From JAXDBV01 sp034678415 (lineage in GTDB: Bacteria; Bacteroidota; Bacteroidia; Bacteroidales; VadinHA17): a stretch of 18,986 nucleotides of DNA. The notes under the pieces were generated by a model. The model saw nothing but the letters and a program-made list of their open reading frames with translations, was not told the DNA's origin and made no database searches. Of this stretch, positions 7,601 through 13,947 are shown piece after piece; position 1 is the stretch's first letter; each line of letters opens with the position of its first letter. The position numbers and the translations under genes are program-made. Where the stretch lies: positions 1 to 18,986 of the forward strand of contig JAXDBV010000314.1 in NCBI GenBank assembly GCA_034678415.1, read 5' to 3'.

Positions 7601-8236
7601 ATGCTCAAAAAATATATCATCATCGAAGGAAATATCGGGGCGGGGAAGACCTCCCTTGCTGAAAAACTGGCCGCGGAACACAACGCACGGATGGTACTGG
7701 AACAGTTTACTGACAACCCTTTCCTTCCGCTGTTTTACAGTGATCCTGAACGATACGCCTTCCCCCTTGAGCTTTCATTCCTGGCAGAACGATACCGGCA
7801 ACTGAAAAAAGAAACCGAACAACATGACCTGTTCCACACCCTGACTATATCGGATTATTATTTCATGAAATGTCTCATATTTTCAAGGCAAACCCTTAAT
7901 AATGAAGAATATAGGCTATACAGGCAGCTGTTCGATATTCTCATTTCATCTGTCCCAAAACCCGACCTGTACGTGTACCTCCACCTCCCCGTGGAACAGC
8001 TGAAAGAAAACATAAGAAAACGCGGAAGACCTTATGAGCAGTCAGTTTCGGCTGAGTATCTCAGAAAAATCCAGGACGGCTATTATGAGTATTTTTCCCG
8101 GGAACAGAATCTCTCCATCCTTGTTCTCGATACGCGCAGGATTGATTTTGTGACCAATGAGAATGATTACCGCCTGGTAGCTGAAACCATTCTTAATGAG
8201 TCATATAATAAAGGCGTTACCCGTATTATCCTCTGA
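7601..8236 (+). CDS. Deoxynucleoside kinase (dNK/dGK-dCK family)
   Basis: A 211-residue P-loop kinase. The Walker A motif EGNIGAGKTS lies at residues 9-18. The middle holds the ISDYYF segment and the later PDLYVYLHLP strand followed by a helix, then the RKRGRPYE segment that corresponds to the arginine-rich lid. This order is characteristic of deoxynucleoside kinases, which phosphorylate salvaged deoxynucleosides in the cytoplasm to feed dNTP pools. Which base is preferred cannot be read from the sequence. It follows the S9 peptidase gene by 45 bases on the same strand and may share its transcript; no promoter is visible between them. In many Bacteroidota this kinase is linked to the folate enzyme FolK, but no such gene lies here. 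Confidence 0.88.
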   Translation: MLKKYIIIEGNIGAGKTSLAEKLAAEHNARMVLEQFTDNPFLPLFYSDPERYAFPLELSFLAERYRQLKKETEQHDLFHTLTISDYYFMKCLIFSRQTLNNEEYRLYRQLFDILISSVPKPDLYVYLHLPVEQLKENIRKRGRPYEQSVSAEYLRKIQDGYYEYFSREQNLSILVLDTRRIDFVTNENDYRLVAETILNESYNKGVTRIIL

Positions 8237-8258
8237 CGGTCAGGGAATGAAAATTGGC

Positions 8259-8286
8259 AGAATTTTTATTCTATATATTTTTTTTT
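8259..8286 (+). terminator. Weak possible terminator after the deoxynucleoside kinase gene
   Basis: AGAAT (8259-8263) pairs with ATTCT (8268-8272) around TTTT, followed by ATATA and a run of nine T ending at 8286. The stem is short and AT-rich, and the T-run also overlaps the -33 region of the next promoter, so this is tentative. Confidence 0.3.
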
Positions 8287-8308
8287 ACATAAAACATTAG
8301 TAGTTTTG
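8279..8308 (+). promoter_or_regulatory. Possible promoter for the OmpA-like/TPR lipoprotein gene
   Basis: TAGTTTTG at 8301-8308 matches TAnnTTTG; at the -33 distance there is only a T-run. The start codon is 45 bases downstream. Placing the promoter here also argues against the longer in-frame start at TTG 8326. Confidence 0.5.
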
Positions 8309-8352
8309 TAAGATATGAGCAATAATTGATTGTAACACCAATAAAGATGACC

Positions 8353-10068
8353 ATGAAAAAATTCAATTCTTTAGCTTCCTTACTGTTGGCGCTGCTCCTT
8401 TTGAGCGGTTGCAGTGGCTTAACAAAAATGCAGAAAGAAGCCGCTAACATCACGTATGATGTTACCCCGAAAGTACTGGAAACGCATGCAGGACAAGTAG
8501 AATTCTCAGTGACAGGTGTTTTTCCGGAAAAGTACTTCAATAAAAAAGCGATTGTTGAGGCGGTTCCCGTTCTGGTGTATGAGAAAGGCGAAACTCCTTT
8601 CAACTCCATCACCATGCAGGGAGAAAAAATTCAGGCTAACAACAAAACGATAAATTATGTGGCAGGAGGGCGTTTTACCCATTCTGACAAGACGGCGTTT
8701 AACGATGATATGCGTGTCTCCGAACTGATGTTGCGCATTAAGGCCAGCATCGGCAAGAAAAGCGTGGATTTCACCCCCGTGAAGCTTGCCGATGGCGTTA
8801 TCGCAACATCAACCCTGGTATCCAAAGAAGGAAACGGCATTATTGTGGGTGATAAATTCGTCAGGATAGTGCCTGAAACAAAGGAAGCCGATATACACTT
8901 CGTGATTAACCAGGCTGATGTGCGTACATCCGAGCTGAAACAGGAAGATATCCAGGGCTTTGAACAGTACCTTGCTGAAGCGGCAGCAAATGAGAGGAAA
9001 GATGTAAAAGGGTTCAACATCAATGCGTTTGCTTCACCGGATGGTCCCTATGACCTGAATGAAAAACTGGCCGGCAACCGGAAAAGTTCGGCTACCAAAT
9101 ACCTAGATAAGAGCCTGAAAACCGCCAAGCTTACCGATATCGACAAATCAACGCAATATAAAGAACAATCCACGGCGGAAGACTGGGACGGGTTCAAGAA
9201 TCTCATGGAACAATCATCGGTCCGTGATAAAGAACTGATACTCAGAGTTCTCTCTATGTATTCCGATCCCAACGTCAGGGAAAAGGAGATCAAAAACATG
9301 GCGGAAGCCTATGAGGTGCTCAAAACCGATATCCTTCCGAAACTCAGAAGGTCAGTCATGCAGATCAATGTTGATCTCATCGGCTACTCCGATGAAGAGG
9401 TGCTGAACCTTATTGATAATGACCCCGCCAAGCTGAACCTTGAAGAAATCCTATATGCCGCCAAACTTACCGAAGACCCGGCAAAAAAGGTGAAGATCTA
9501 TGCCTATGGCTCAGAACGCTTCCCTACCTGTTTCAGGACCTTCAACGGACAGGGTGTTTATCTGATTGAACTGGGCAAACTCGATGAGGCTGAAACCGCA
9601 TTCCTCGCAGCCCAGAAATTGAAAGATAATGACGTGGTTAAAACCAACCTCGGTGTTGTGGCCCTCATGCAAGGACAGGTTGAAAAAGCAAAAGGGTTGT
9701 TCACTTCACTGCAGAGTCCTTCTCCCGAAGCAAACTACGGGCTTGGCGCCATCAGTATTATCGAAGGTAAATATGAGGATGCCAAGAATTACCTGAAAGA
9801 CAAACCGAGCTTTAATCTGGCATTGGTACATCTCCTGACCGGTAATGCCGAAGGAGCCAAGAATGTACTGGCACAGGTGGAAGGTGAATGTGCCATGATT
9901 CCCTACCTGAAAGCTGTCTGCGGCGCCCGGCTGGGTGATGAGACTTTTATGATCAATAACCTGAAAGCAGCGTTGCAACAGAAACCCGAACTAAAACAAC
10001 TGGCAAAAACCGATCTCGAATTCGCAAAATATTTTGCCAGCGACACCTTCAGGTCAATGGTACAATAA
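8353..10068 (+). CDS. Lipoprotein with a divergent OmpA-like region and C-terminal TPRs
   Basis: A 571-residue predicted lipoprotein. The signal peptide ends in LLSGC, giving Cys20 as lipid anchor. Residues about 30-175 look β-rich with no family I can name. From about 179 to 255, ADIHFVINQADVR, then NAFASPDG followed by NEKLAGNRKSSATKYL, resemble the OmpA-like fold, in which an Asn...Leu...Arg helix follows a loop that can contact peptidoglycan; the match is distant. From about 390 to 540 there are helical repeats with TPR features (YLIELGKLDEAETAFLAA, GVVALMQGQVEKAKGLF, LGAISIIEGKYEDAKNYL). It is probably an abundant outer-membrane or surface lipoprotein acting as scaffold. I chose ATG 8353 (MKKFNS); ATG 8347 is two codons upstream. 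A strong terminator follows. Confidence 0.75.
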   Translation: MKKFNSLASLLLALLLLSGCSGLTKMQKEAANITYDVTPKVLETHAGQVEFSVTGVFPEKYFNKKAIVEAVPVLVYEKGETPFNSITMQGEKIQANNKTINYVAGGRFTHSDKTAFNDDMRVSELMLRIKASIGKKSVDFTPVKLADGVIATSTLVSKEGNGIIVGDKFVRIVPETKEADIHFVINQADVRTSELKQEDIQGFEQYLAEAAANERKDVKGFNINAFASPDGPYDLNEKLAGNRKSSATKYLDKSLKTAKLTDIDKSTQYKEQSTAEDWDGFKNLMEQSSVRDKELILRVLSMYSDPNVREKEIKNMAEAYEVLKTDILPKLRRSVMQINVDLIGYSDEEVLNLIDNDPAKLNLEEILYAAKLTEDPAKKVKIYAYGSERFPTCFRTFNGQGVYLIELGKLDEAETAFLAAQKLKDNDVVKTNLGVVALMQGQVEKAKGLFTSLQSPSPEANYGLGAISIIEGKYEDAKNYLKDKPSFNLALVHLLTGNAEGAKNVLAQVEGECAMIPYLKAVCGARLGDETFMINNLKAALQQKPELKQLAKTDLEFAKYFASDTFRSMVQ

Positions 10069-10086
10069 ATCAATTATTTCTCATAT

Positions 10087-10123
10087 AAAAAAAGAGCGTT
10101 CCTGCACGGATCGCTCTTTTTTT
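10087..10123. terminator. Strong bidirectional terminator between the lipoprotein and methyltransferase genes
   Basis: Seven A plus GAGCG (10087-10098) pairs perfectly with CGCTC plus seven T (10112-10123), 12 pairs in all. The 13-base loop can add three inner pairs (TCC/GGA). A-run and T-run flank it symmetrically, so it should stop transcription from both sides. Its right arm overlaps the TAA stop of the minus-strand methyltransferase gene. Confidence 0.88.
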
Positions 10124-10652
10124 ATGGGTTGAATATCCTGGAAAATTCCCATAAGACAATCCCCGCGCTAACCGCAACATTAAACGAGTGCTTTGTGCCG
10201 AATTGTGGTATCTCAATGCAGTGGTCGCTCTGATCGATAACTGCCTGTTCCACCCCGTGAATCTCGTTACCGAAAACAAGTGCGTACCGTTTACCCCTCT
10301 CGGGCGAGAACTGCTGCAGGGGAATGGAATCATTAACCTGCTCCACCGAAATAATCGTATATCCGGATGCTTTTAACTGCTCTATGGCTTCCCTGGCTGA
10401 CGGGAAATACTTCCATGGCACCGACTCGGTGGCTCCCAGCGCTGTCTTCTGTATCTCCCTGTGGGGAGGCTTACCGGTAATGCCACACAGGTAGATGGCT
10501 TCGACAAGGAAAGCATCTGCTGTACGGAATACCGATCCGGTGTTGTTAAGGCTGCGGATGTTATCCAGCACAATAATCAGAGGATTCTTTTCCGATGACC
10601 GGTATTCATCAACTGTCTTACGTCTTAACTCGATGGCAGATAGCTTTCGCAC
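10122..10652 (-). CDS. SpoU/TrmH family RNA 2'-O-methyltransferase
   Basis: A 176-residue SPOUT-class methyltransferase of compact TrmH type. The three family motifs are present: LDNIRSLNNTGSVFRTADAF (residues 29-48, with N36 and R43), YALVFGNEIHGV in the middle, and IPQFGTKHSFNVAVSAGIV at the C terminus, which forms the SAM-binding knot. Such enzymes act as dimers and methylate ribose 2'-OH in tRNA or rRNA; the target is not readable from sequence. The start is GTG at 10652, giving MRKLS, the usual N terminus in this subfamily; the nearby ATG at 10659 is out of frame. The gene is divergent from sucC with a 95-base shared control region and ends inside a bidirectional terminator. Confidence 0.9.
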   Translation of the reverse strand: MRKLSAIELRRKTVDEYRSSEKNPLIIVLDNIRSLNNTGSVFRTADAFLVEAIYLCGITGKPPHREIQKTALGATESVPWKYFPSAREAIEQLKASGYTIISVEQVNDSIPLQQFSPERGKRYALVFGNEIHGVEQAVIDQSDHCIEIPQFGTKHSFNVAVSAGIVLWEFSRIFNP

Positions 10653-10677
10653 CTCTCATGCACATTGTTTACATCTG

Positions 10678-10704
10678 CAAAAATAGAGTAAGTTTTCAAA
10701 AATA
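10678..10704 (-). promoter_or_regulatory. Tandem -7 elements for the TrmH-family gene
   Basis: On the minus strand TATTTTTG occurs twice, at 10697-10704 and 10678-10685, 26-45 bases before the GTG start. Both match TAnnTTTG. Neither has a convincing TTG at the -33 position. Confidence 0.5.
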
Positions 10705-10707
10705 AAC

Positions 10708-10715
10708 TAATTTTG
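10708..10715 (+). promoter_or_regulatory. Possible -7 element for sucC
   Basis: TAATTTTG fits TAnnTTTG and lies 32 bases before the sucC ATG. There is no good -33 box. It lies back-to-back with the minus-strand elements, so the divergent promoters share DNA. Confidence 0.45.
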
Positions 10716-10747
10716 GCCGTGGTTATACTCCTCAATCCCTTACTCAT

Positions 10748-11938
10748 ATGAATATACATGAATACCAGGGAAAGAAGATCCTCAGACAGTACGGTGTGCC
10801 TGTCCCCGAGGGTTTGATTGCCGAAACACCCGACGCTGCTATGGAGGCAGCACATGAGGTGCAAAAGCTGACAGGCACTGACGCATGGGCTGTGAAAGCA
10901 CAGATCCACGCCGGCGGACGCGGGAAAGGAGGAGGCGTGAAAATCGCCCGATCTTTCGAGGAGGTGAAATACCACGCCAAAAACATACTCGGAATGCAAC
11001 TGGTGACACACCAGACCGGCCCTGAAGGAAAAAAGGTGCACAAAGTACTGGTTGAACAAGGCATCTATTATCCCGGTCCTTCAGAAATAAAAGAGTTCTA
11101 TATGAGCTTGCTTCTGAACCGGCAAACGGCGCGCAACATTATTATGTATTCCACCGAAGGGGGTATGGATATCGAATCAGTGGCTGCGAACACCCCTCAG
11201 CTGATATTCAGGGAGGAAATCGATCCGGGTATCGGACTTTTACCTTTCCAGGCACGCAGGATCGCGTTCAACCTCGGACTGTTGGGGAAACCTTTCACCG
11301 GGATGACTCGTTTTGTTACTGCCTTGTACAAGGCATATGTGGAGTCTGATGCCTCTCTCATGGAAATCAATCCTGTCATCAAAACATCCGACGATTTCAT
11401 ACTGGCCGCCGATGCCAAGGTGAACCTCGACGATAATGCCCTGTTCAGGCATCCTGATTATGCTGATCTGCGCGATCTTACGGAAGAAGCAACGGCCGAG
11501 GTTGAAGCTTCACGCTACGGACTGAATTTTATCAAGCTGGACGGCAATGTGGGATGTATGGTCAACGGTGCCGGTCTGGCCATGGCAACCATGGATATTA
11601 TTAAATTGTCGGGAGGTGATCCGGCTAACTTCCTCGATGTGGGAGGAACGGCTAACGCCGAAACGGTCGAAGCCGGCTTCAGAATCATTCTTAAGGATCC
11701 GAATGTGAAAGCGATCCTGATCAATATCTTCGGAGGGATAGTCCGTTGTGACCGCGTGGCCAGGGGAGTGGTCGATGCCTATACATCCGTGGGGAATATC
11801 AATGTTCCGGTGATTGTTAGGCTGCAGGGTACCAACGCAGCGGAAGCAAAGGACATTATCGAACGTTCGGGATTGAAGGTAATGTCAGCTATATCCCTCC
11901 GCGAGGCGGCAAGCCTGGTGCACCAGGTGATACAATGA
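10748..11938 (+). CDS. sucC: Succinyl-CoA synthetase (ADP/GDP-forming) subunit beta
   Basis: A 396-residue SucC of normal length. It starts with MNIHEYQGKKILRQYGVPVP, the standard N terminus of the family. Its ATP-grasp part has the glycine loop GGRGKGGG at residues 56-63 and the metal-ligand segment MEINPV at 205-210; the C-terminal CoA-ligase domain contains LDGNVGCMVNGAG, then DPANFLDVGGTAN, INIFGGIVRCD (from about 325) and RLQGTNAAEA. With the alpha subunit SucD it converts succinyl-CoA to succinate with substrate-level phosphorylation in the citric acid cycle. The partner sucD, which carries the phosphohistidine, is not adjacent and must lie elsewhere. Its TGA stop directly abuts the stop of the convergent CDGSH gene with no base between. 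Confidence 0.95.
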   Translation: MNIHEYQGKKILRQYGVPVPEGLIAETPDAAMEAAHEVQKLTGTDAWAVKAQIHAGGRGKGGGVKIARSFEEVKYHAKNILGMQLVTHQTGPEGKKVHKVLVEQGIYYPGPSEIKEFYMSLLLNRQTARNIIMYSTEGGMDIESVAANTPQLIFREEIDPGIGLLPFQARRIAFNLGLLGKPFTGMTRFVTALYKAYVESDASLMEINPVIKTSDDFILAADAKVNLDDNALFRHPDYADLRDLTEEATAEVEASRYGLNFIKLDGNVGCMVNGAGLAMATMDIIKLSGGDPANFLDVGGTANAETVEAGFRIILKDPNVKAILINIFGGIVRCDRVARGVVDAYTSVGNINVPVIVRLQGTNAAEAKDIIERSGLKVMSAISLREAASLVHQVIQ

Positions 11939-12148
11939 CTAACCCCTGAAACCGGCCTTCCGGTGCGACCCGTCGCAGAAGGGCTTATTGCCTGAATGAC
12001 CGCAACGGCAGAGAAAGATTTCCTTACCGGTCTTTATCTCATGACCTTCCGAGTTGACCATCCTGAACGCACCCCTCACACGGAGAGGACCGTTCTCCAT
12101 GGGCACGAATTCAGCTTGTACTGTTGGGTTTTTGGGTTGCATATTCAT
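11939..12148 (-). CDS. Stand-alone CDGSH iron-sulfur protein
   Basis: A 69-residue protein with a single CDGSH-type [2Fe-2S] domain. The ligand motif is LCRCGHSGNKPFCDGSH, giving C47, C49, C58 and H62, the 3Cys-1His set that holds a redox-active and often labile cluster. There is no signal or membrane segment, so it should be cytoplasmic. It follows the [4Fe-4S]-CDGSH fusion gene by six bases, clearly as one operon, and its sequence resembles the C-terminal domain of that protein (shared GP...G.F and LCRCGHS..KPFCDGSHR). Tandem duplication is the simplest explanation. Specific partners or roles are unknown; the family is linked to electron or cluster transfer. Confidence 0.9.
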   Translation of the reverse strand: MNMQPKNPTVQAEFVPMENGPLRVRGAFRMVNSEGHEIKTGKEIFLCRCGHSGNKPFCDGSHRKAGFRG

Positions 12149-12154
12149 TGGTTC

Positions 12155-12667
12155 TTATCCGGTAAAAGAAAACCTTCGGTGACTGCCGTCGCAGAATGGT
12201 TTACTGGCAGAATGACCACACCTGCATAAGGAGATTGTTTTCATCGTTTTGTATTGTGGCCCGAGGGGAGTATCCAGTATGAAATCCCCTTTTATAATGT
12301 ACGGTCCGTTATGTGAAACCATGATCTCCGTCGGTTTCGACAGGCTTCCCGTTGCTTCCTTTTCACCGGCATCCTGTACAGGCGATCTGCCCGGCTTCCT
12401 GATATTCACATGATTCAGGTCCTTATCTGTAATCCGGCTGTTCCTGCTGTCGTCGTTGTATTTCCATGTCAGGGCATCCGTGGGGCACTGGTTCACCACA
12501 CGGATGATCTCTTCCGAAGAAGCTTCGGACATGTTCACCCATGGCCGCTTGCGCGGATTGAAAACCTCCAGCAAACGGGTGTAACAGATGGAGGAATGAA
12601 TACAGGATCCCGGCCTCCAAAAGACAGTGATCTCACCGTTGGTATAGCTCTTTTCGTTCGTTTCCAT
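12155..12667 (-). CDS. Fusion of a divergent [4Fe-4S] mono-cluster domain (Fer4_19/DUF1271) and a CDGSH domain
   Basis: A 170-residue two-domain iron-sulfur protein. Residues 8-68 match the divergent mono-cluster ferredoxin domain: FWRPGSCIHSSIC gives C22, H24 and C28, and NQCPTDALTW gives C61. Only three cysteines are present in this domain, so the cluster may be [3Fe-4S] or use His24 or another non-Cys ligand. A linker of about 50 polar residues leads to a CDGSH domain with LCRCGHSASKPFCDGSH, ligands C148, C150, C159 and H163. No signal peptide is seen. A good Shine-Dalgarno sequence, AGGAAAGGA, precedes the ATG by four to five bases, unusual in this window. It starts 59 bases after the RDD gene ends and is followed at six bases by the stand-alone CDGSH gene. 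Confidence 0.88.
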   Translation of the reverse strand: METNEKSYTNGEITVFWRPGSCIHSSICYTRLLEVFNPRKRPWVNMSEASSEEIIRVVNQCPTDALTWKYNDDSRNSRITDKDLNHVNIRKPGRSPVQDAGEKEATGSLSKPTEIMVSHNGPYIIKGDFILDTPLGPQYKTMKTISLCRCGHSASKPFCDGSHRRFSFTG

Positions 12668-12670
12668 AGA

Positions 12671-12714
12671 TCCTTTCCTGTGATTGGTCTATAACATGAT
12701 CAGCAGCAAAAGTG
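12671..12714 (-). promoter_or_regulatory. Ribosome binding site and possible -7 element for the [Fe-S]-CDGSH operon
   Basis: On the minus strand AGGAAAGGA (within 12671-12680) is a strong Shine-Dalgarno sequence for the ATG at 12667. Upstream, CACTTTTG (12707-12714) differs from TAnnTTTG only in its first base. The promoter part is weak; the genes may instead be read from upstream of the RDD gene. Confidence 0.4.
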
Positions 12715-12726
12715 ATAAGATGTTTT

Positions 12727-13236
12727 TTATACAGTCTGAGCCGGTTTACGTATTACCAGGCAATTGGTTATGAGATCGTGAAGCGCCTGTTTTTTATCAG
12801 TTAGCCCGGCGAGAATATACCCGATCATCAGTATCATACCGGAAATGATCTTGGCAAAATAACGTCCGGTAGCCCTTCCAAAGGAGATACGGTTCCCGTC
12901 CATATCGGTAACCTGTAATCCCAGTACCATCTTGCCCAGGGTACCCTGGTTTTTCGATGCTTCCATCAGCGATAAATACAGCCACCCCATGACCACAGTT
13001 ATCAGCGAGAGAAGAAATATCGCCCCCAGAATTCCGGCAATACCCATCATCGATTGGTCAGTGAAGGAATCTTCACGGGCAATCCTGAACGCATTGAAAA
13101 CAATAGCCCCTATGAACGGCAGGGAAATAATGAAACCGGCAATTTGCAGTATGATGCCATCGATCAGGTATGCAATAAACCTGAGCCAGAAACCGGCATA
13201 TCTCACCTTGGTCTGGTTGTCATTGATCACTTCCAT
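12727..13236 (-). CDS. RDD family integral membrane protein
   Basis: A 169-residue RDD-domain protein. It opens with the diagnostic AGFWLRFIAYLIDGII (R19 and D26 in the first membrane helix), continues with a second hydrophobic span (about 28-50) and a third (about 66-90), then the typical GTLGKMVLGLQVTDMDG segment, another hydrophobic stretch, and the conserved DKKQALHDLITNCLVIRK ending. RDD proteins sit in the inner membrane; proposed transport roles are known for only a few members, and nothing here defines a substrate. The stop is 59 bases before the next gene's start on the same strand, so co-transcription with the Fe-S genes is possible. No convincing promoter was found directly upstream. 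Confidence 0.88.
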   Translation of the reverse strand: MEVINDNQTKVRYAGFWLRFIAYLIDGIILQIAGFIISLPFIGAIVFNAFRIAREDSFTDQSMMGIAGILGAIFLLSLITVVMGWLYLSLMEASKNQGTLGKMVLGLQVTDMDGNRISFGRATGRYFAKIISGMILMIGYILAGLTDKKQALHDLITNCLVIRKPAQTV

Positions 13237-13313
13237 GGATGTACAATTTTGTTAATAAATGATTTGTCATGAGCAAGTTATCATTTTTTTACCAATTCGA
13301 ATGATACAAATCG

Positions 13314-13826
13314 CTATTTTGCTTCTCCGGCTGTCAGGGTGTGAATATTGATGTCAAAAATTTCCAGGAAGATATGCGGGCTGAATGCGGGATTTAACAC
13401 CTTTTTCCCCGTTTTCTGATCGAAATATCCTTTGATAAACTGCTCGGGAAGTCTGTATATCAAACCTCCATCCGGGCTGATACGCGGGGGTAGCTTGGAA
13501 AGCATCTCAGTGTAACAGTGCTTGTATCCCTTTATCTTTTGAGCTATGTATTCGATGAGCTCCATGCCGATCTCGATCACAACAGTATAATCGCCATAAT
13601 TCTTCCGGATCATCCTGAAATATTTCACCTCCACCGGATCGGTTCCCGATACCTGGTCGGCAGTATAAAACAGATGGTTCTCATAGTCAAGGCCTTCGGT
13701 CATGATGGTCTTTGCCAGCTCCTCCGTTGGGGTGTTATGGATGAATTTCAGCAGGTTCCGGTCACTTCCGATGAAGTCCATGAAATCACTCATCAACTGA
13801 TCCGATGATTTTCCGCTATGCTGCAT
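13314..13826 (-). CDS. Conserved-looking protein of unknown function, possible ADP-ribosyltransferase/KptA-like fold
   Basis: A 170-residue soluble protein with no signal or membrane segment; I do not recognise a named family. Residues 26-58 read LLKFIHNTPTEELAKTIMTEG, then LDYENHLFYTADQ. A strand ending in H-x-T followed by a helix with I..EGL, then a Tyr-Thr pair, resembles the start of ADP-ribosyltransferase and KptA-like folds, where a His and Tyr contact NAD. Later YTVVIEI (80-86) would be a core strand and LPEQFIKGYF (126-135) resembles the closing element of such folds. This is inference only; a full catalytic set cannot be assigned. It has a plausible promoter at 13851-13880, and the RDD gene follows after 77 bases. 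Confidence 0.7.
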   Translation of the reverse strand: MQHSGKSSDQLMSDFMDFIGSDRNLLKFIHNTPTEELAKTIMTEGLDYENHLFYTADQVSGTDPVEVKYFRMIRKNYGDYTVVIEIGMELIEYIAQKIKGYKHCYTEMLSKLPPRISPDGGLIYRLPEQFIKGYFDQKTGKKVLNPAFSPHIFLEIFDINIHTLTAGEAK

Positions 13827-13850
13827 ATCGTCGACCCCTGTATCTCATGC

Positions 13851-13880
13851 CAAAGGTACGGGTTTATGCGATAAAAAAAA
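13851..13880 (-). promoter_or_regulatory. Promoter for the ART-like hypothetical gene
   Basis: On the minus strand TACCTTTG (13851-13858) fits TAnnTTTG; at a 19-base spacing upstream lies the T-run of the nhaD terminator (13873-13880), which could serve as the -33 box. The start codon is 25 bases further on. Confidence 0.5.
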
Positions 13881-13907
13881 CCGTTGACGGTTTGGAAGTC
13901 AACGGTC
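13873..13907 (-). terminator. Rho-independent terminator of the nhaD genes
   Basis: Read on the minus strand, ACCGTTGAC (13906-13898) pairs perfectly with GTCAACGGT (13888-13880) around a nine-base loop and is followed by eight T (13880-13873). It lies about 40 bases beyond the stop of the downstream nhaD gene. Confidence 0.87.
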
Positions 13908-13947
13908 TGCAGGCTGAGGTAATGTCTTTATTCTCAGGATGTATTGT

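Noticed and set aside
7076..7681. 201-codon minus-strand open frame opposite the S9 peptidase and kinase genes
   Set aside because: It covers the catalytic part of the peptidase and the P-loop of the kinase on the other strand; no recognisable domain.
13257..13290. AAATGAT/ATCATTT hairpin with a T-run between the RDD and ART-like genes
   Set aside because: A weak 7-bp AT stem with a 16-base loop whose T-run lies on the + strand, where no gene ends; it is not oriented to terminate the minus-strand genes.
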